In this document: piece by piece, positions 26,490 to 34,415 of the stretch
Numbering within the stretch: the first letter of the stretch is position 1
Layout: every line of letters begins with the position of its first letter
Assembly: GCF_020150815.1 (NCBI RefSeq)
Contig: NZ_CP083723.1
Span: 744,001 to 808,000, forward strand
Origin: Haloprofundus salilacus
Lineage (GTDB): Archaea; Halobacteriota; Halobacteria; Halobacteriales; Haloferacaceae
Length of the DNA stretch: 64,000 nucleotides
Reading direction: 5' to 3'
Notes under the pieces: generated by a model
What the model saw: only the letters and a program-made list of their open reading frames with translations
What the model was told of the DNA's origin: nothing
Database searches by the model: none
Translations under genes and position numbers: made by a program

Positions 26490-26722
26490 GCGCTCGCCTC
26501 CTGGTCGGCGCAGAACTCGTCGAAGTCCGGGAGTTTCTCATCGTCTTCGCCCTGGTCGTCGACGACGCCGATCTCGTTCGGGTCGGTGGGGAGTCGCGTC
26601 TGGACGTTGTCGGAGTCGGACCAGTCGCGACCGAGCGTCTTGAGGATATCTTGCTCGGCGCCGACGGCCTCGGCGACGGCCATGCGGAACTCATCTTCGG
26701 CCAACTTGCCCGGGATGGCCAT
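26486..26722 (-). CDS. Hypothetical acidic protein
   Basis: 78 very acidic residues starting MAIPGKLAEDEFRMAVAEAV; ends LPDFDEFCADQEASA. Overlaps the next gene by 4 nt. Not recognised; expressed, if at all, as part of the leftward operon. Confidence 0.6.
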   Translation of the reverse strand: MAIPGKLAEDEFRMAVAEAVGAEQDILKTLGRDWSDSDNVQTRLPTDPNEIGVVDDQGEDDEKLPDFDEFCADQEASA

Positions 26723-26833
26723 CTACGCGTCCTCCTCGCCGTCGCACTCGTGGTCTTTCAGCGCCTCGAACGATTTGAACCGGCGACCGCACGGCGTGCA
26801 GATGTAGCTGTTGATGGTGGCGGGCTCGCCCAT
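26723..26833 (-). CDS. 36-residue C2H2-like zinc-finger microprotein
   Basis: MGEPATINSYICTPCGRRFK followed by SFEALKDHECDGEEDA: C-x2-C then His and Cys, one zinc finger with an acidic tail. The stop abuts the next ATG. Such single-finger proteins are common on haloarchaeal plasmids and viruses; DNA or protein binding is inferred. Confidence 0.65.
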   Translation of the reverse strand: MGEPATINSYICTPCGRRFKSFEALKDHECDGEEDA

Positions 26834-26925
26834 CAGTTGTCGCCTCCGAGGTGTGCGCACGAGATACGGTACCGCCGGGACTCGGGGCACCACTGCTCGC
26901 GGTCGTGGCCGCGGAACGTGTTCAT
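26833..26925 (-). CDS. 30-residue microprotein with Cys/His pairs
   Basis: MNTFRGHDREQWCPESRRYR then ISCAHLGGDN. His7, Cys13, Cys23 and His25 could bind a metal. TGA/ATG overlaps on both sides fit the operon exactly, which is the main support for such a short gene. Confidence 0.5.
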   Translation of the reverse strand: MNTFRGHDREQWCPESRRYRISCAHLGGDN

Positions 26926-27356
26926 GCCGAGTCCTCCTCGTGGAGCGCGAGCACGCTCGCCGCAGCGTCACTCGGGTTCTTCTTCGTCAGCTCGTTGACG
27001 TTAACGTGGTACTCGCGGAACAGGCCGTCGTACTCGTCGGCGTAGGTGTGCGGGTACTCGACTTCAACGGCGTGGCTGTCGTCGGCAGTGACGTAGAGCA
27101 CGCACGCGCCCTCGCTTTCTTTGTCGGCCTCGAAGTCCTGGAAGACACCGTTGATGCGGGCGACGGCGTAGACGCGGACCTCGCCGTCGGTGGGGTCGTC
27201 GTCGGGGAGTCGCATCTCCTTGAGGGAGTCGGCGTCGAGCCACTCGGGCGAGGAGAGGTCGACGAACTGGGTGTGGTCGTCGCGGATGCCGGTCGTCGTG
27301 TCGACCGGGAGCGCGTTGCCGGTACGTTCTTGTGCGTTAGGCGATTTCGTGAACAT
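26922..27356 (-). CDS. Hypothetical acidic protein, first gene of the leftward operon
   Basis: 144 residues, mixed alpha/beta, pI very acidic, with DDHTQFVDLSSPEWLDADSL and YVTADDSHAVEVEYPHTYAD. No family recognised. It leads the run of seven overlapping genes from 27356 to 25014 and is divergent from the 27532 operon. Confidence 0.65.
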   Translation of the reverse strand: MFTKSPNAQERTGNALPVDTTTGIRDDHTQFVDLSSPEWLDADSLKEMRLPDDDPTDGEVRVYAVARINGVFQDFEADKESEGACVLYVTADDSHAVEVEYPHTYADEYDGLFREYHVNVNELTKKNPSDAAASVLALHEEDSA

Positions 27357-27457
27357 GCTTTCTTAGGCGAAAGCGCGGTCGGTGTCTCTAGCACCGGCCG
27401 ATTTCTCGGCAGTCCCGCGCTCTCTACTACCATGTACAGGGGCCGCCCTATTAAATG

Positions 27458-27473
27458 TATGCATGTATGCATC
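27458..27473. promoter_or_regulatory. Tandem ATGCAT palindromes between divergent operons
   Basis: tatgcatg and tatgcatc stand in tandem, each with the palindrome atgcat, eight bases apart, in the middle of the divergent promoter region 27357-27531. A candidate operator for the switch between the two early-type operons; inference. Confidence 0.4.
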
Positions 27474-27531
27474 TTCATCTACTGTATAGGTTTATGACAT
27501 CGTAGACATAATGTCGATCTGGAACAACTAT

Positions 27532-27699
27532 ATGCCTACCAACACCGAAACGGTGGACATGTCGGATACCTCAATCCGCGTGTCTAACGAACTGGCAGAC
27601 GAACTGTTCGACCGCAAGAAGCGCGGAGAGAGCTACGAAGATGTTATCTGGCGGCTCATCGAGGATGCTGACGCCGCCCGGGAGGAGGAGGGTGCCTAA
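27532..27699 (+). CDS. VapB-like antitoxin-type small protein
   Basis: 55 residues from ATG 27532 (27511 and 27559 also possible). The core SIRVSNELADELFDRKKRGE then SYEDVIWRLIED resembles the DNA-binding domain of archaeal VapB-type antitoxins. No PIN-domain toxin is adjacent, so it may simply be a regulator. The stop overlaps the following GTG by 8 nt. Confidence 0.65.
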   Translation: MPTNTETVDMSDTSIRVSNELADELFDRKKRGESYEDVIWRLIEDADAAREEEGA

Positions 27700-28508
27700 G
27701 CACGAGTGTCCAGCCGACGGCTGTTCACGCATGTTCGATACTCGCCAGGGAGCCAACCAACATGCGTTGATGGTTCACGACATGCGCTCTCAATTCAGAA
27801 TTGAGATTGAGTGCGAGGGTTGCGGCGAAACTTTTTGAGGCCCACCGTTCGGACAAACGCAGGTACTGTACCGGTAGCTGCCAAGCGAAACACGTCGTCG
27901 CGTACGGTGAAGACCACCCGAACTGGAAAGGCGGCGTCGCTACTCGCGGTTGGCGCTGGAGAACGGTTTCCAATTGTGTTCGCCGTCGCGATGAGCACTC
28001 CTGCCGTGTTTGTGGACGTAAGAAATCAAAAAGTGGACGTCGGCATCACGTTCACCATATCATTCCCGAGGATTCCATCCCAGACGACCTCGATATCCAC
28101 GCAGAGACGAATCTTGTGACGGTGTGTGTTGCCTGTCACAAGAAACTCGAACGGCTTGAACCGACGCGACAACTTGCGCTGATCGGTGTCGACAGTCGGG
28201 AAGAACTTCTATTCAGCAATGATGTCCGGGCGTGGGTCAACTCGCTTGTAGAGGACAAACCGTCGCAGGAAGAACTCACCGAAGAAGCATCACGGGCGTT
28301 CATTGGTATCGACGAGTCGTGGACGATACTCGCCGATTTCGCAGGTGACGATGACGTAAGTCCTACCGATGACGAAATTGCCGTTGCGAACGCGCGGTCG
28401 CTTCTCTCCGACTATGAGGACGTCGACACCGAAACACGCCACGGCGCCATCAAACACGCCATTGGGGAACTCGAAAACGCACGGAGGGAACTCCCCGATG
28501 AGCGCTGA
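27692..28508 (+). pseudogene. C2H2 zinc finger / HNH endonuclease, split by one extra base
   Basis: From GTG 27692 the frame reads a C2H2 finger (CPADGCSRMFDTRQGANQHA then LMVH) and IECEGCGETF, then stops at 27836. Removing one T from the run 27832-27836 continues into EAHRSDKRRYCTGSCQAKHV, completing a four-Cys ribbon, then the HNH domain (CRVCGRKK, HHVHHIIPEDS, TVCVACHKKLER) to 28508. The total of 817 nt equals 272 codons plus one. So one gene of ~271 residues is interrupted; alternatively a TTG start at 27801 gives a 235-residue HNH protein lacking half the ribbon. Confidence 0.75.
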
Positions 28509-28755
28509 CCGAGACGCCGTCGACCGGATGAACGAGTACTGCGACCTCGTCGACCACACACGCCAGCTCCGCTCGAATGCCCTGGAGATGGACGACCTCG
28601 TCAACGATATGCAGTGGATCGCCGCGGGAGGCCGCGGCGCCGTCGACGGCGAGGAGATGGAGCGACTCATCAGGGCATCGCGACGGATCTGCGAGGACCT
28701 CGAAGAAGTGTACGCCGACGCGCCGGACCCGTACGAGGTGCAAGACGATGACTGA
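28498..28755 (+). CDS. Hypothetical small helical protein
   Basis: 85 residues from ATG 28498, overlapping the HNH gene end by 11 nt. Predominantly helical and acidic (AVDRMNEYCDLVDHTRQLRS, EMERLIRASRRICEDLEEVY). Not recognised. Overlaps the next gene by 8 nt. Confidence 0.6.
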   Translation: MSADRDAVDRMNEYCDLVDHTRQLRSNALEMDDLVNDMQWIAAGGRGAVDGEEMERLIRASRRICEDLEEVYADAPDPYEVQDDD

Positions 28756-28900
28756 CTCCGACGGCTGCCAGCGCTGCGGCGTCACGACCTCGTCGAGGAC
28801 GCTCGCCGGCGAGCCACTATGCGAGAAGTGCCAGAAGAAACGTCGCGATGAGCAGACGTCCCGCTCGGTCCACCAAGAGAATCTCAACAGCTACGAATGA
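28748..28900 (+). CDS. 50-residue zinc-ribbon microprotein
   Basis: MTDSDGCQRCGVTTSSRTLA then GEPLCEKCQKKRRDE: two CxxC pairs 18 residues apart make a zinc ribbon, followed by a polar tail. Start overlaps the previous gene. Last of the rightward small-gene operon. Confidence 0.7.
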   Translation: MTDSDGCQRCGVTTSSRTLAGEPLCEKCQKKRRDEQTSRSVHQENLNSYE

Positions 28901-29007
28901 GTATACTCGCTATAGTGGCAAAGAAGCACACACTTAGATAATTTTATATCAAAAGGACATACTCTCCATTGATAGGGAGATAGGGACCTCCCAGAGAAGA
29001 CGTAGGT

Positions 29008-29048
29008 TCTGACACACCACTGCGTTCCTCTCAGGTCTGACACACCAC
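29008..29048. repeat. 13-bp direct repeat in a non-coding AT-rich stretch
   Basis: tctgacacaccac occurs at 29008-29020 and 29036-29048. The whole gap 28901-29386 lacks a convincing gene; it starts AT-rich (ttagataattttatatc) and could hold promoters or an origin. Nothing else identifiable. Confidence 0.55.
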
Positions 29049-29386
29049 CTTTTGAGGGTGCCTCTGACGAGCGCTTGCTCGGGGGAGCGTCACTCGCCAC
29101 TACTGAGTGGTCGCCGTACGAGTATTAGTTATGTGCCTAAGTGTTTAGGACTACGAGACTTGTTAGAACTAGTCATTTATATGTGTAGACAAAACAGACT
29201 TGATGTGTTCTCTTCTGAGTAGCTGATTTCACACGTCCCGGAAGTCTGGATGCAACCAGTCGAAGCCATCTGACCTCGTCGAGAGCCACGTCGAATACCA
29301 GCCGACGAAAACTTCAAGAATTCCAACTCGGGTGAACAGTCATTAAGTCCGATGTTTATTTCGTATCCGACTAACAACCGAAGAGC

Positions 29387-30022
29387 ATGCATCGACGTGC
29401 CTTTCTCGCGGCCACCGGCATGACGCTACTTACTGGTTGCTCGTCACAGGTCGACCAGCTTGCGAACACTCTAGGTGGCGGGACGCACTCGCTCGGAGAT
29501 ACAGTCAATTACGGTGAAGTTGAGGTCACCGTTACAGACGCGATGACTAGCGAGACTGCGACGATGGACGGCAATGAGATAACATCACCTTCAAACGGCA
29601 TCTTTGCACTATTCAAAATTAAGGCCCACAATACTGACGTAACCGAGCAGGATGCCCCCGGTGTTAACTCCCGGAATTACGAGACACTAGAGGAAGAAGA
29701 CGGTGTGGTCTATACTGTGGGTATCAACGATATCCGCGTCTATGGGTCCGGTGAGGGAGGACACTACCCTGATGTGGGACCGAGGTACGATTACAGCTAC
29801 CAACTCGGAGTAAATGGAGCGAAGTTAGAGACGTATCCGGTAGGGTCCATGCGCCCGAGCATTGACGCTGATTCGAAGGTAACAGGTTGGGTTATCGGCG
29901 TTATCAAGTCCGAGCAAACGCCGCAGCTTAAAATACAGTATGCGGGTACGTCGGCGATTTGGGAGGTGGGTGATGTTGACCTTTCAACACCAACACCAGA
30001 TCCCGAGACAATTCCTCTGTGA
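29387..30022 (+). CDS. Secreted lipoprotein (DUF4352-like beta-sandwich)
   Basis: 211 residues. Signal peptide MHRRAFLAATGMTLLTGCSS with a lipobox Cys at 18; the paired Arg suggests Tat export. The mature part has a beta-sandwich pattern: GDTVNYGEVEVTVTDAMTS, GIFALFKIKAHNTDVTEQDA, as in DUF4352/TRF2-like extracellular domains. The end is a Thr/Pro-rich TPTPDPETIPL. Probably membrane-anchored outside the cell. Not linked to the neighbouring genes. Confidence 0.8.
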   Translation: MHRRAFLAATGMTLLTGCSSQVDQLANTLGGGTHSLGDTVNYGEVEVTVTDAMTSETATMDGNEITSPSNGIFALFKIKAHNTDVTEQDAPGVNSRNYETLEEEDGVVYTVGINDIRVYGSGEGGHYPDVGPRYDYSYQLGVNGAKLETYPVGSMRPSIDADSKVTGWVIGVIKSEQTPQLKIQYAGTSAIWEVGDVDLSTPTPDPETIPL

Positions 30023-30059
30023 GAGTATCATCCACTGGCGGAGATCACTGCCGAGCTCA

Positions 30060-30299
30060 CCGAACCAGAGCCCGGCTTTGTCGCCCCGATGTAGGATTTG
30101 CAGCGGAAACGGTGGGGTGTCTACTCGCCGTCGCGAGCGCGGCGCTCTTGGAGACGTCGAGGCGATACTCGATCACTTCGTCGGGGACGTCGTCGAGCTC
30201 TAGGCGGACGCTCACCATCGCCTCTTTGTCGAAGCGCTCAACGTAGTCAGTTCCTTTGTCGGTGTACTCGCGCCACCCTTCGTATCGCCGTTCGTGACG
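30060..30299 (-). pseudogene. Possible gene remnant
   Basis: An 80-codon open stretch without a good start reads RRYEGWREYTDKGTDYVERF and SVRLELDDVPDEVIEYRLDV, protein-like, but then degrades into basic low-quality sequence. It may be the piece of a truncated gene. Low certainty. Confidence 0.3.
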
Positions 30300-30341
30300 T
30301 TAAGATTTGGGTGAGTTCATACGCGAACGTCTCTATGAGGT

Positions 30342-30434
30342 ATGGAAAGAGTTGCGGGGGCCTACTGGCGGATTTGGACTGAAGACGTCAGCGGGACTGA
30401 AGACCCCTACGAATACTTAGAAATGACAGTCTGA
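30342..30434 (+). CDS. Possible 30-residue microprotein
   Basis: ATG to TGA frame MERVAGAYWRIWTEDVSGTE followed by DPYEYLEMTV. Composition (acidic, aromatic) is protein-like, but nothing else supports it. Confidence 0.25.
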   Translation: MERVAGAYWRIWTEDVSGTEDPYEYLEMTV

Positions 30435-30453
30435 TGTAGGTCTTCTGGGCGCC

Positions 30454-30600
30454 TCATGGGGTTGCCCCGCCGACCACGAACTCAGAACCACCGCAGCCGG
30501 GACAGCCCTTCGACCCGAGCGGGACGAGTCGGTCGTCTTTGGTCTGTCGACCGGGTGCATAGTTACCGCAACGTTCGCATCGGAGCAAACAACGCTGCAT
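30454..30600 (-). CDS. Zinc-ribbon microprotein, paralog 1
   Basis: 48 residues: MQRCLLRCERCGNYAPGRQT, then LVPLGSKGCPGCGGSEFVVG. Two CxxC pairs. The segment LVPxGSKGCPxCGxSEF recurs in the gene at 31957, and the pattern CPKC-GTEF in the one at 37822. Its upstream region also recurs (TTTGTCCACAGTA and AAGTACGGAAAAC). Function unknown; likely nucleic-acid- or protein-binding. Confidence 0.75.
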   Translation of the reverse strand: MQRCLLRCERCGNYAPGRQTKDDRLVPLGSKGCPGCGGSEFVVGGATP

Positions 30601-30681
30601 CACTAGCGTGTCACAGGGCGATACGATAGCTACGCTGCGTTAATGTTGAAGGTGAAGTTTAGCTAGTGTGTAGAAGGATGT

Positions 30682-30772
30682 TTGTCCACAGTAAAGTCTT
30701 TCAAGGATGAAAAGTACGGAAAACGCCGCTGCACGGCCTGAGGCCACCTTTTGAATCATGCGCTGTGGACAA
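30682..30772. promoter_or_regulatory. Inverted ttgtccacag / ctgtggacaa pair
   Basis: ttgtccacag at 30682-30691 and its reverse complement at 30763-30772, 71 bp apart, upstream of the first zinc-ribbon gene. A tighter version of the same palindrome lies upstream of the second paralog. The gap 30601-31178 holds no convincing gene otherwise. Confidence 0.55.
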
Positions 30773-31178
30773 GGGAGTCGACCTCGGAACAGCCCATCCC
30801 TTCTACGACACTCTTCGATGAACCTCTTGTAACAATATTCAGATGTGAACCTTAGCCGTTAACGCCGTCCAGTGCCTTCCAAAACGAGGGGGAGGAGTGG
30901 GACAGAGGCCCTCGTGTGTGGCGCGGCTGTCGACACCGAGGCACCGGGCCTGTTCAATCTCCCCCCTGAATAGAGGCACCCCTTCCTCAGCGCCGACAAC
31001 CAAGAGAGAGGGCCACGAGGAGGAGAATAGGCTTTTGCACTGTCTACTCTCCGCGACTGTTGTTATTATGTTAACATTTCTTCGCAACACCAGCGCTGCC
31101 ACTTCAGAGATATTGTTTTGGAAACATAATTTACAGGATAGAATAATGTTTAGCCGCAGGCGTCCCTATTTCGAATAT

Positions 31179-31538
31179 ATGGGGACCACTGACCTACTCA
31201 ACTATCTTGAGGATCGATCTGGGCGTTACCTTCGCGGTGTGCTGCAGTACGACGATGACGAAAACGACGTCCTCTACCTCAGAGAAGATCTCCGGGAAGA
31301 ACGACTACTGAGTGAAATCGATCGGATGCTTGCACGGCTGAAGCCTGAATCACTTGCAGCCGAGGAACGCTCGTTTCCTTTTGGAGAGCTCTATGTCACC
31401 GTCCGGCGCTTCGAGAGCGCCATCATCATGCACTTCCCCATGGGCAAACAGCGTGGGATCGTCGTCTCACTGGAACCGGATGCAGCGCGAAACCTGAACC
31501 GGTTCACTTCCGAATGCATCCAACAAATTGACAATTGA
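31179..31538 (+). CDS. DUF7522-like haloarchaeal protein
   Basis: 119 residues from ATG 31179 (31146 would add 11). Recognisable pattern: YLRGVLQYDDDENDVLYLRE, LREERLLSEIDRMLARLKPE, ERSFPFGELYVTVRRFESAI, IMHFPMGKQRGIVVSLEPDA. Cytosolic, function unknown; members are abundant in haloarchaea. Probably cargo of the element. Confidence 0.75.
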   Translation: MGTTDLLNYLEDRSGRYLRGVLQYDDDENDVLYLREDLREERLLSEIDRMLARLKPESLAAEERSFPFGELYVTVRRFESAIIMHFPMGKQRGIVVSLEPDAARNLNRFTSECIQQIDN

Positions 31539-31585
31539 GTTAGACAGCGCTACAGAGGACGAATTTATCCCGTGCTCGGCTACAC

Positions 31586-31723
31586 GTGCGACCACGACCT
31601 CGGCTGGACAGCGAAGAAGAACAAGACTACTACCTGCTCGTCGTCATCGACGGCGTCGAGGCGATTGAGGAGATGTCTCCCGAGGAGTTCCACGACCGAC
31701 TCGACGAACTCGGTTTGCTGTAG
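31586..31723 (+). CDS. Short acidic protein or gene fragment
   Basis: From GTG 31586: RPRLDSEEEQDYYLLVVIDG, then VEAIEEMSPEEFHDRLDELG and LL stop. The sequence is convincingly protein-like, but the upstream part in another frame (YTCDHDLG from 31572) looks like its true N-terminus, so the gene may carry a one-base loss or be truncated. Confidence 0.45.
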   Translation: MRPRPRLDSEEEQDYYLLVVIDGVEAIEEMSPEEFHDRLDELGLL

Positions 31724-31813
31724 CCTCGAAACGCCTGATTTTCACTTGCGGCCCCGGTGTCTCAATTTCACTCGTAACGAGGTGTGTTCCAGCGGAAACA
31801 GTGGGCCTCACGA

Positions 31814-31957
31814 CTATAACCCGACGACATCAAACTCCGACTCTCCGCAGCGGGGGCAGCCTTTCGAGCCGATCGGGACGAGTCTTCCAGCCCGGGTTCG
31901 TTGACCGAGACCATGTCTCCCGCAGCACCGACAGCGAAGGAAGACCCGGTCAACCAT
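31814..31957 (-). CDS. Zinc-ribbon microprotein, paralog 2
   Basis: 47 residues: MVDRVFLRCRCCGRHGLGQR then LVPIGSKGCPRCGESEFDVV. Paralog of 30454-30600, with the same two CxxC pairs and spacing. About 100 bp upstream of the ATG both genes have AAGTACGGAAAAC and TTTGTCCACAGTA, so gene and promoter were duplicated together. Confidence 0.75.
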   Translation of the reverse strand: MVDRVFLRCRCCGRHGLGQRTRAGRLVPIGSKGCPRCGESEFDVVGL

Positions 31958-32013
31958 GCCGGACTAGTTACGATTCATGACGATAGTGCTGATGGCCGTG
32001 GATTGAGAGCGTC

Positions 32014-32041
32014 ACTGTGGACAATATCATTTGTCCACAGT
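32014..32041. promoter_or_regulatory. Perfect 11-bp palindrome upstream of zinc-ribbon paralog 2
   Basis: actgtggacaa, six bases, ttgtccacagt: all 11 positions pair. This is a strong candidate for a dimeric regulator's operator or a replication-related site. 31958-32272 contains no other recognisable feature. Confidence 0.65.
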
Positions 32042-32272
32042 ACACTCGCTCTCACCCGAAAGTACGGAAAACCCTCAAGGCGCGGCCCAGGATGTCTAGT
32101 GCAATGGGATGGGGTCCACTGCTTGGGCCACGCACGCAGAGGTAAGGACGCGTATTATATATTTTTTGTCATGATATGAACGCGTTGGGTGGCTCTTCGA
32201 TTATTTAATTCTTAGAATATATTTTCAAACACACATAATTTTATGATGATAGGAAGGCGTTGTTACCAGACA

Positions 32273-32782
32273 ATGAGAAAACAGGTTTCGGTGCTTCTCG
32301 TCGTCCTTCTAGTCCTCGTGACAGCGCCTGCGGCTGCGGCTCCCGGAGACGGCAACGGGAATGCGCCCCTCGGTGACCACCTAACGGTCACCGTCGACGG
32401 AGATCGTGCGCTCGACGCGGGCGAATCGGGCCAGATCAATGTGACGGTGAAGAACACTGGAAAGCAGACAGTTGAAACCGTCAAGATTGTCGTCCACAAC
32501 GCTGACGAGGAGCTCGGCGTTGAGGACGGATCGACCCTCCGTGTTCAGAATCTCAGTGGCGGCAGCGAGACCACTATGCCGATATCTATCGATGCTGCAG
32601 AAGGCGCAACTGCGGACGGAGAATACGACCTCACAATCACTGTCGAAGATGGAGACGGCGATATTCACGATGTCACGTCAACGACGGTCGACGTCGAGTA
32701 TGATGTCTGCATTGACCCCGAGGCAGGGTTCTGGGATAAGTGGGGGGAAAATTGCGAGAATCAGTGGTTTGACTGGTTCTGA
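32273..32782 (+). CDS. Secreted protein with CARDB/COG1361-like beta domain
   Basis: 169 residues from ATG 32273. Sec signal MRKQVSVLLVVLLVLVTAPA cleaved after AAA. The mature domain has ESGQINVTVKNTGKQTVETV, a CARDB-like Ig-fold typical of archaeal surface proteins. The end WDKWGENCENQWFDWF is Trp-rich with two Cys in total that could form a disulfide. Extracellular; role unknown. Confidence 0.75.
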   Translation: MRKQVSVLLVVLLVLVTAPAAAAPGDGNGNAPLGDHLTVTVDGDRALDAGESGQINVTVKNTGKQTVETVKIVVHNADEELGVEDGSTLRVQNLSGGSETTMPISIDAAEGATADGEYDLTITVEDGDGDIHDVTSTTVDVEYDVCIDPEAGFWDKWGENCENQWFDWF

Positions 32783-32797
32783 GCCGCTCTTTCTACA

Positions 32798-33421
32798 CTA
32801 TGATTGGCACAGCCCGAGCTTCTTTCGCGCTCGTCGAACACCCTCGTCGATATCGAGACCGCGGCCGCGGAGATGCCACAGCGCGACGAACGGGTTGTAC
32901 GGCGACCACTCGTAGTGCGCGTAGACATCGACGCGGCCGTCATCGCGCTCGAAGAGCATGATGTGCAGTTGCTTCGGAGCGACGAGCATCAGCGCGAACT
33001 GCGCCGGTCGCGAGAGTCGGCTAAACCACGGGCAGTAGCCGAAGAAGCCCCACGAACCCACCTCGGGACGACCGTCGGGCGACGTCTTGTGCGCGGCGAG
33101 CAGCGTCGGGATACCGCCGAGACCGGTGAGCAGTTCCTCGGCGCCGTCGACGCCGAGGTCCAGGACACCGACGTGCTCGCGCTCGGAGAGTTCGTAGGTC
33201 GTGTGAAAGCCGGCCTCGCGGGCCTCGTCGTCGACAACGGGGAGGACTGACCGGAGCGTGCGCCAGAAGGCCGTTTCCCGGGAGAGGCCCTTCGCGCCGA
33301 CGCCGTAGAAGAGGACGACCGTCGCGAGCAGCGAGACGATCGGGGCGAGGATCGTCATAGGTTCGGCCGGATCGAGTTGGTCGAGAGCTGTACCTGTCGC
33401 TATTGCAAGTGAGTGAATCAT
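32798..33421 (-). CDS. Hypothetical membrane-anchored protein
   Basis: 207 residues. One N-terminal hydrophobic helix (TILAPIVSLLATVVLFYGVG, ~23-42), then a soluble alpha/beta domain with LPVVDDEAREAGFHTTYEL and HYEWSPYNPFVALWHLRGRG. Not assigned to a family. In haloarchaeal proviruses such proteins sit among virus-specific genes, which fits the context but is not proof. Confidence 0.65.
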   Translation of the reverse strand: MIHSLAIATGTALDQLDPAEPMTILAPIVSLLATVVLFYGVGAKGLSRETAFWRTLRSVLPVVDDEAREAGFHTTYELSEREHVGVLDLGVDGAEELLTGLGGIPTLLAAHKTSPDGRPEVGSWGFFGYCPWFSRLSRPAQFALMLVAPKQLHIMLFERDDGRVDVYAHYEWSPYNPFVALWHLRGRGLDIDEGVRRARKKLGLCQS

Positions 33422-33534
33422 GAATCAGTGCCCGACAGCGCTCACGCCCGGCGGGCCACCGCGGCGGTCATCGCTCCGCAGAATCCATCATTCCTGATAA
33501 AACACTTATTTTATGATAGATTCGAAATTGAATC

Positions 33535-34411
33535 ATGAAACGCCGAGACCTCCTCTACCTTGGCGGTGGCGCGTTAGCTGCCGGCGCGAGCGGCACGTAC
33601 GTCCTGAATATCAACACCAACGGTGACGTCTCCGCATCGACGAACGACTCAGCAGCGAACGGAACGAAGAGCAGTGCGAACGAGACGTCGATCGTCGATG
33701 GCGTCACTGCCACCGCGACGGCGACGCCCGAACCGTCGTTCTCGGCGACGATTCTCTACAACGCCTGCGACGAGGTCGACGTAACAGCAGATTCGTACAC
33801 CACCGTCATGCTCGTCCACGTCGACGGTGAGTCGACGATCCACCAGGGCGACTACAGCGGCTCGGAGGCCTTCGCGACTGACGGCGGGGCAGTCATCGAG
33901 ACGACCATCGTTCAGAACAGCGAGGGTGGCGAGCACGAGCGCCCGAACACCGACCTCGACGCGTGTACGGTGACGCCGACGCCCGAGTCGACTGCGACGG
34001 CGACGAGCACGCCGGTCGAGACGTTCGCGCCAACGTCGACGCCCGAACCAACTACGACATCGACACCAACCCCTACCCCGAGCCCAACGCCCGACCCGTC
34101 GCGACGCGTCGACGACGAGTCTGAGAATAATGCACCACCCCTCCAACTCGGACGAGACGTGGTTCGAGATAGAGTTCACCGTCCAGAACGACAACCCGTT
34201 CGCCGTTGAGGTAGAGGTCGAAGGTTCGATACGCGTCCTAGTCAGCGGGGGTGACGGAGAGGAAGACCCGCAGTACGAAACGCTCGTCGAATCGCGTACG
34301 AAGAAGCTCTCAGACCTCGAAACGTGGGAGGACGTCATCCGGTGGGACAAGACGGACGGCCCCATCGCCCGCTGGGGGTTCGATATTGTCGACGTGACGA
34401 AACTCCGCTAA
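33535..34411 (+). pseudogene. Exported protein with Thr/Pro-rich stalk, split by one extra base
   Basis: Tat-like N-terminus MKRRDLLYLGGGALAAGASG without a lipobox Cys, a beta domain (SATILYNACDEVDVTADSYT), then a Thr/Pro/Ser stalk (~150-185) usual in surface proteins. The frame is lost at the C run 34138-34141. Removing one C continues into SNSDETWFEIEFTVQNDNPF and the end VDVTKLR at 34411. Total 877 nt is 292 codons plus one. Read as it stands, the first part is 224 residues with a foreign basic end. Confidence 0.7.
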
Positions 34412-34415
34412 CATC

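Noticed and set aside
27532-27699. Complete VapBC toxin-antitoxin pair
   Set aside because: Only the VapB-like protein is present; the following gene is a zinc finger/HNH nuclease, not a PIN domain.
29008-29048. CRISPR array
   Set aside because: Only two 13-bp repeats, no further units, no cas genes in the window.
28891-29100. 69-codon minus-strand frame in the gap
   Set aside because: Residues look random (Ser/Arg/Cys mix), it overlaps the direct repeats, and no start signal is visible.
30838-31102. 87-codon minus-strand frame
   Set aside because: No domain, poor composition, overlaps the upstream region of the DUF7522-like gene.
30682-32041. DnaA boxes (ttgtccacag resembles ttatccaca)
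   Set aside because: Archaea have no DnaA; the sites also do not match the haloarchaeal origin recognition box I know.
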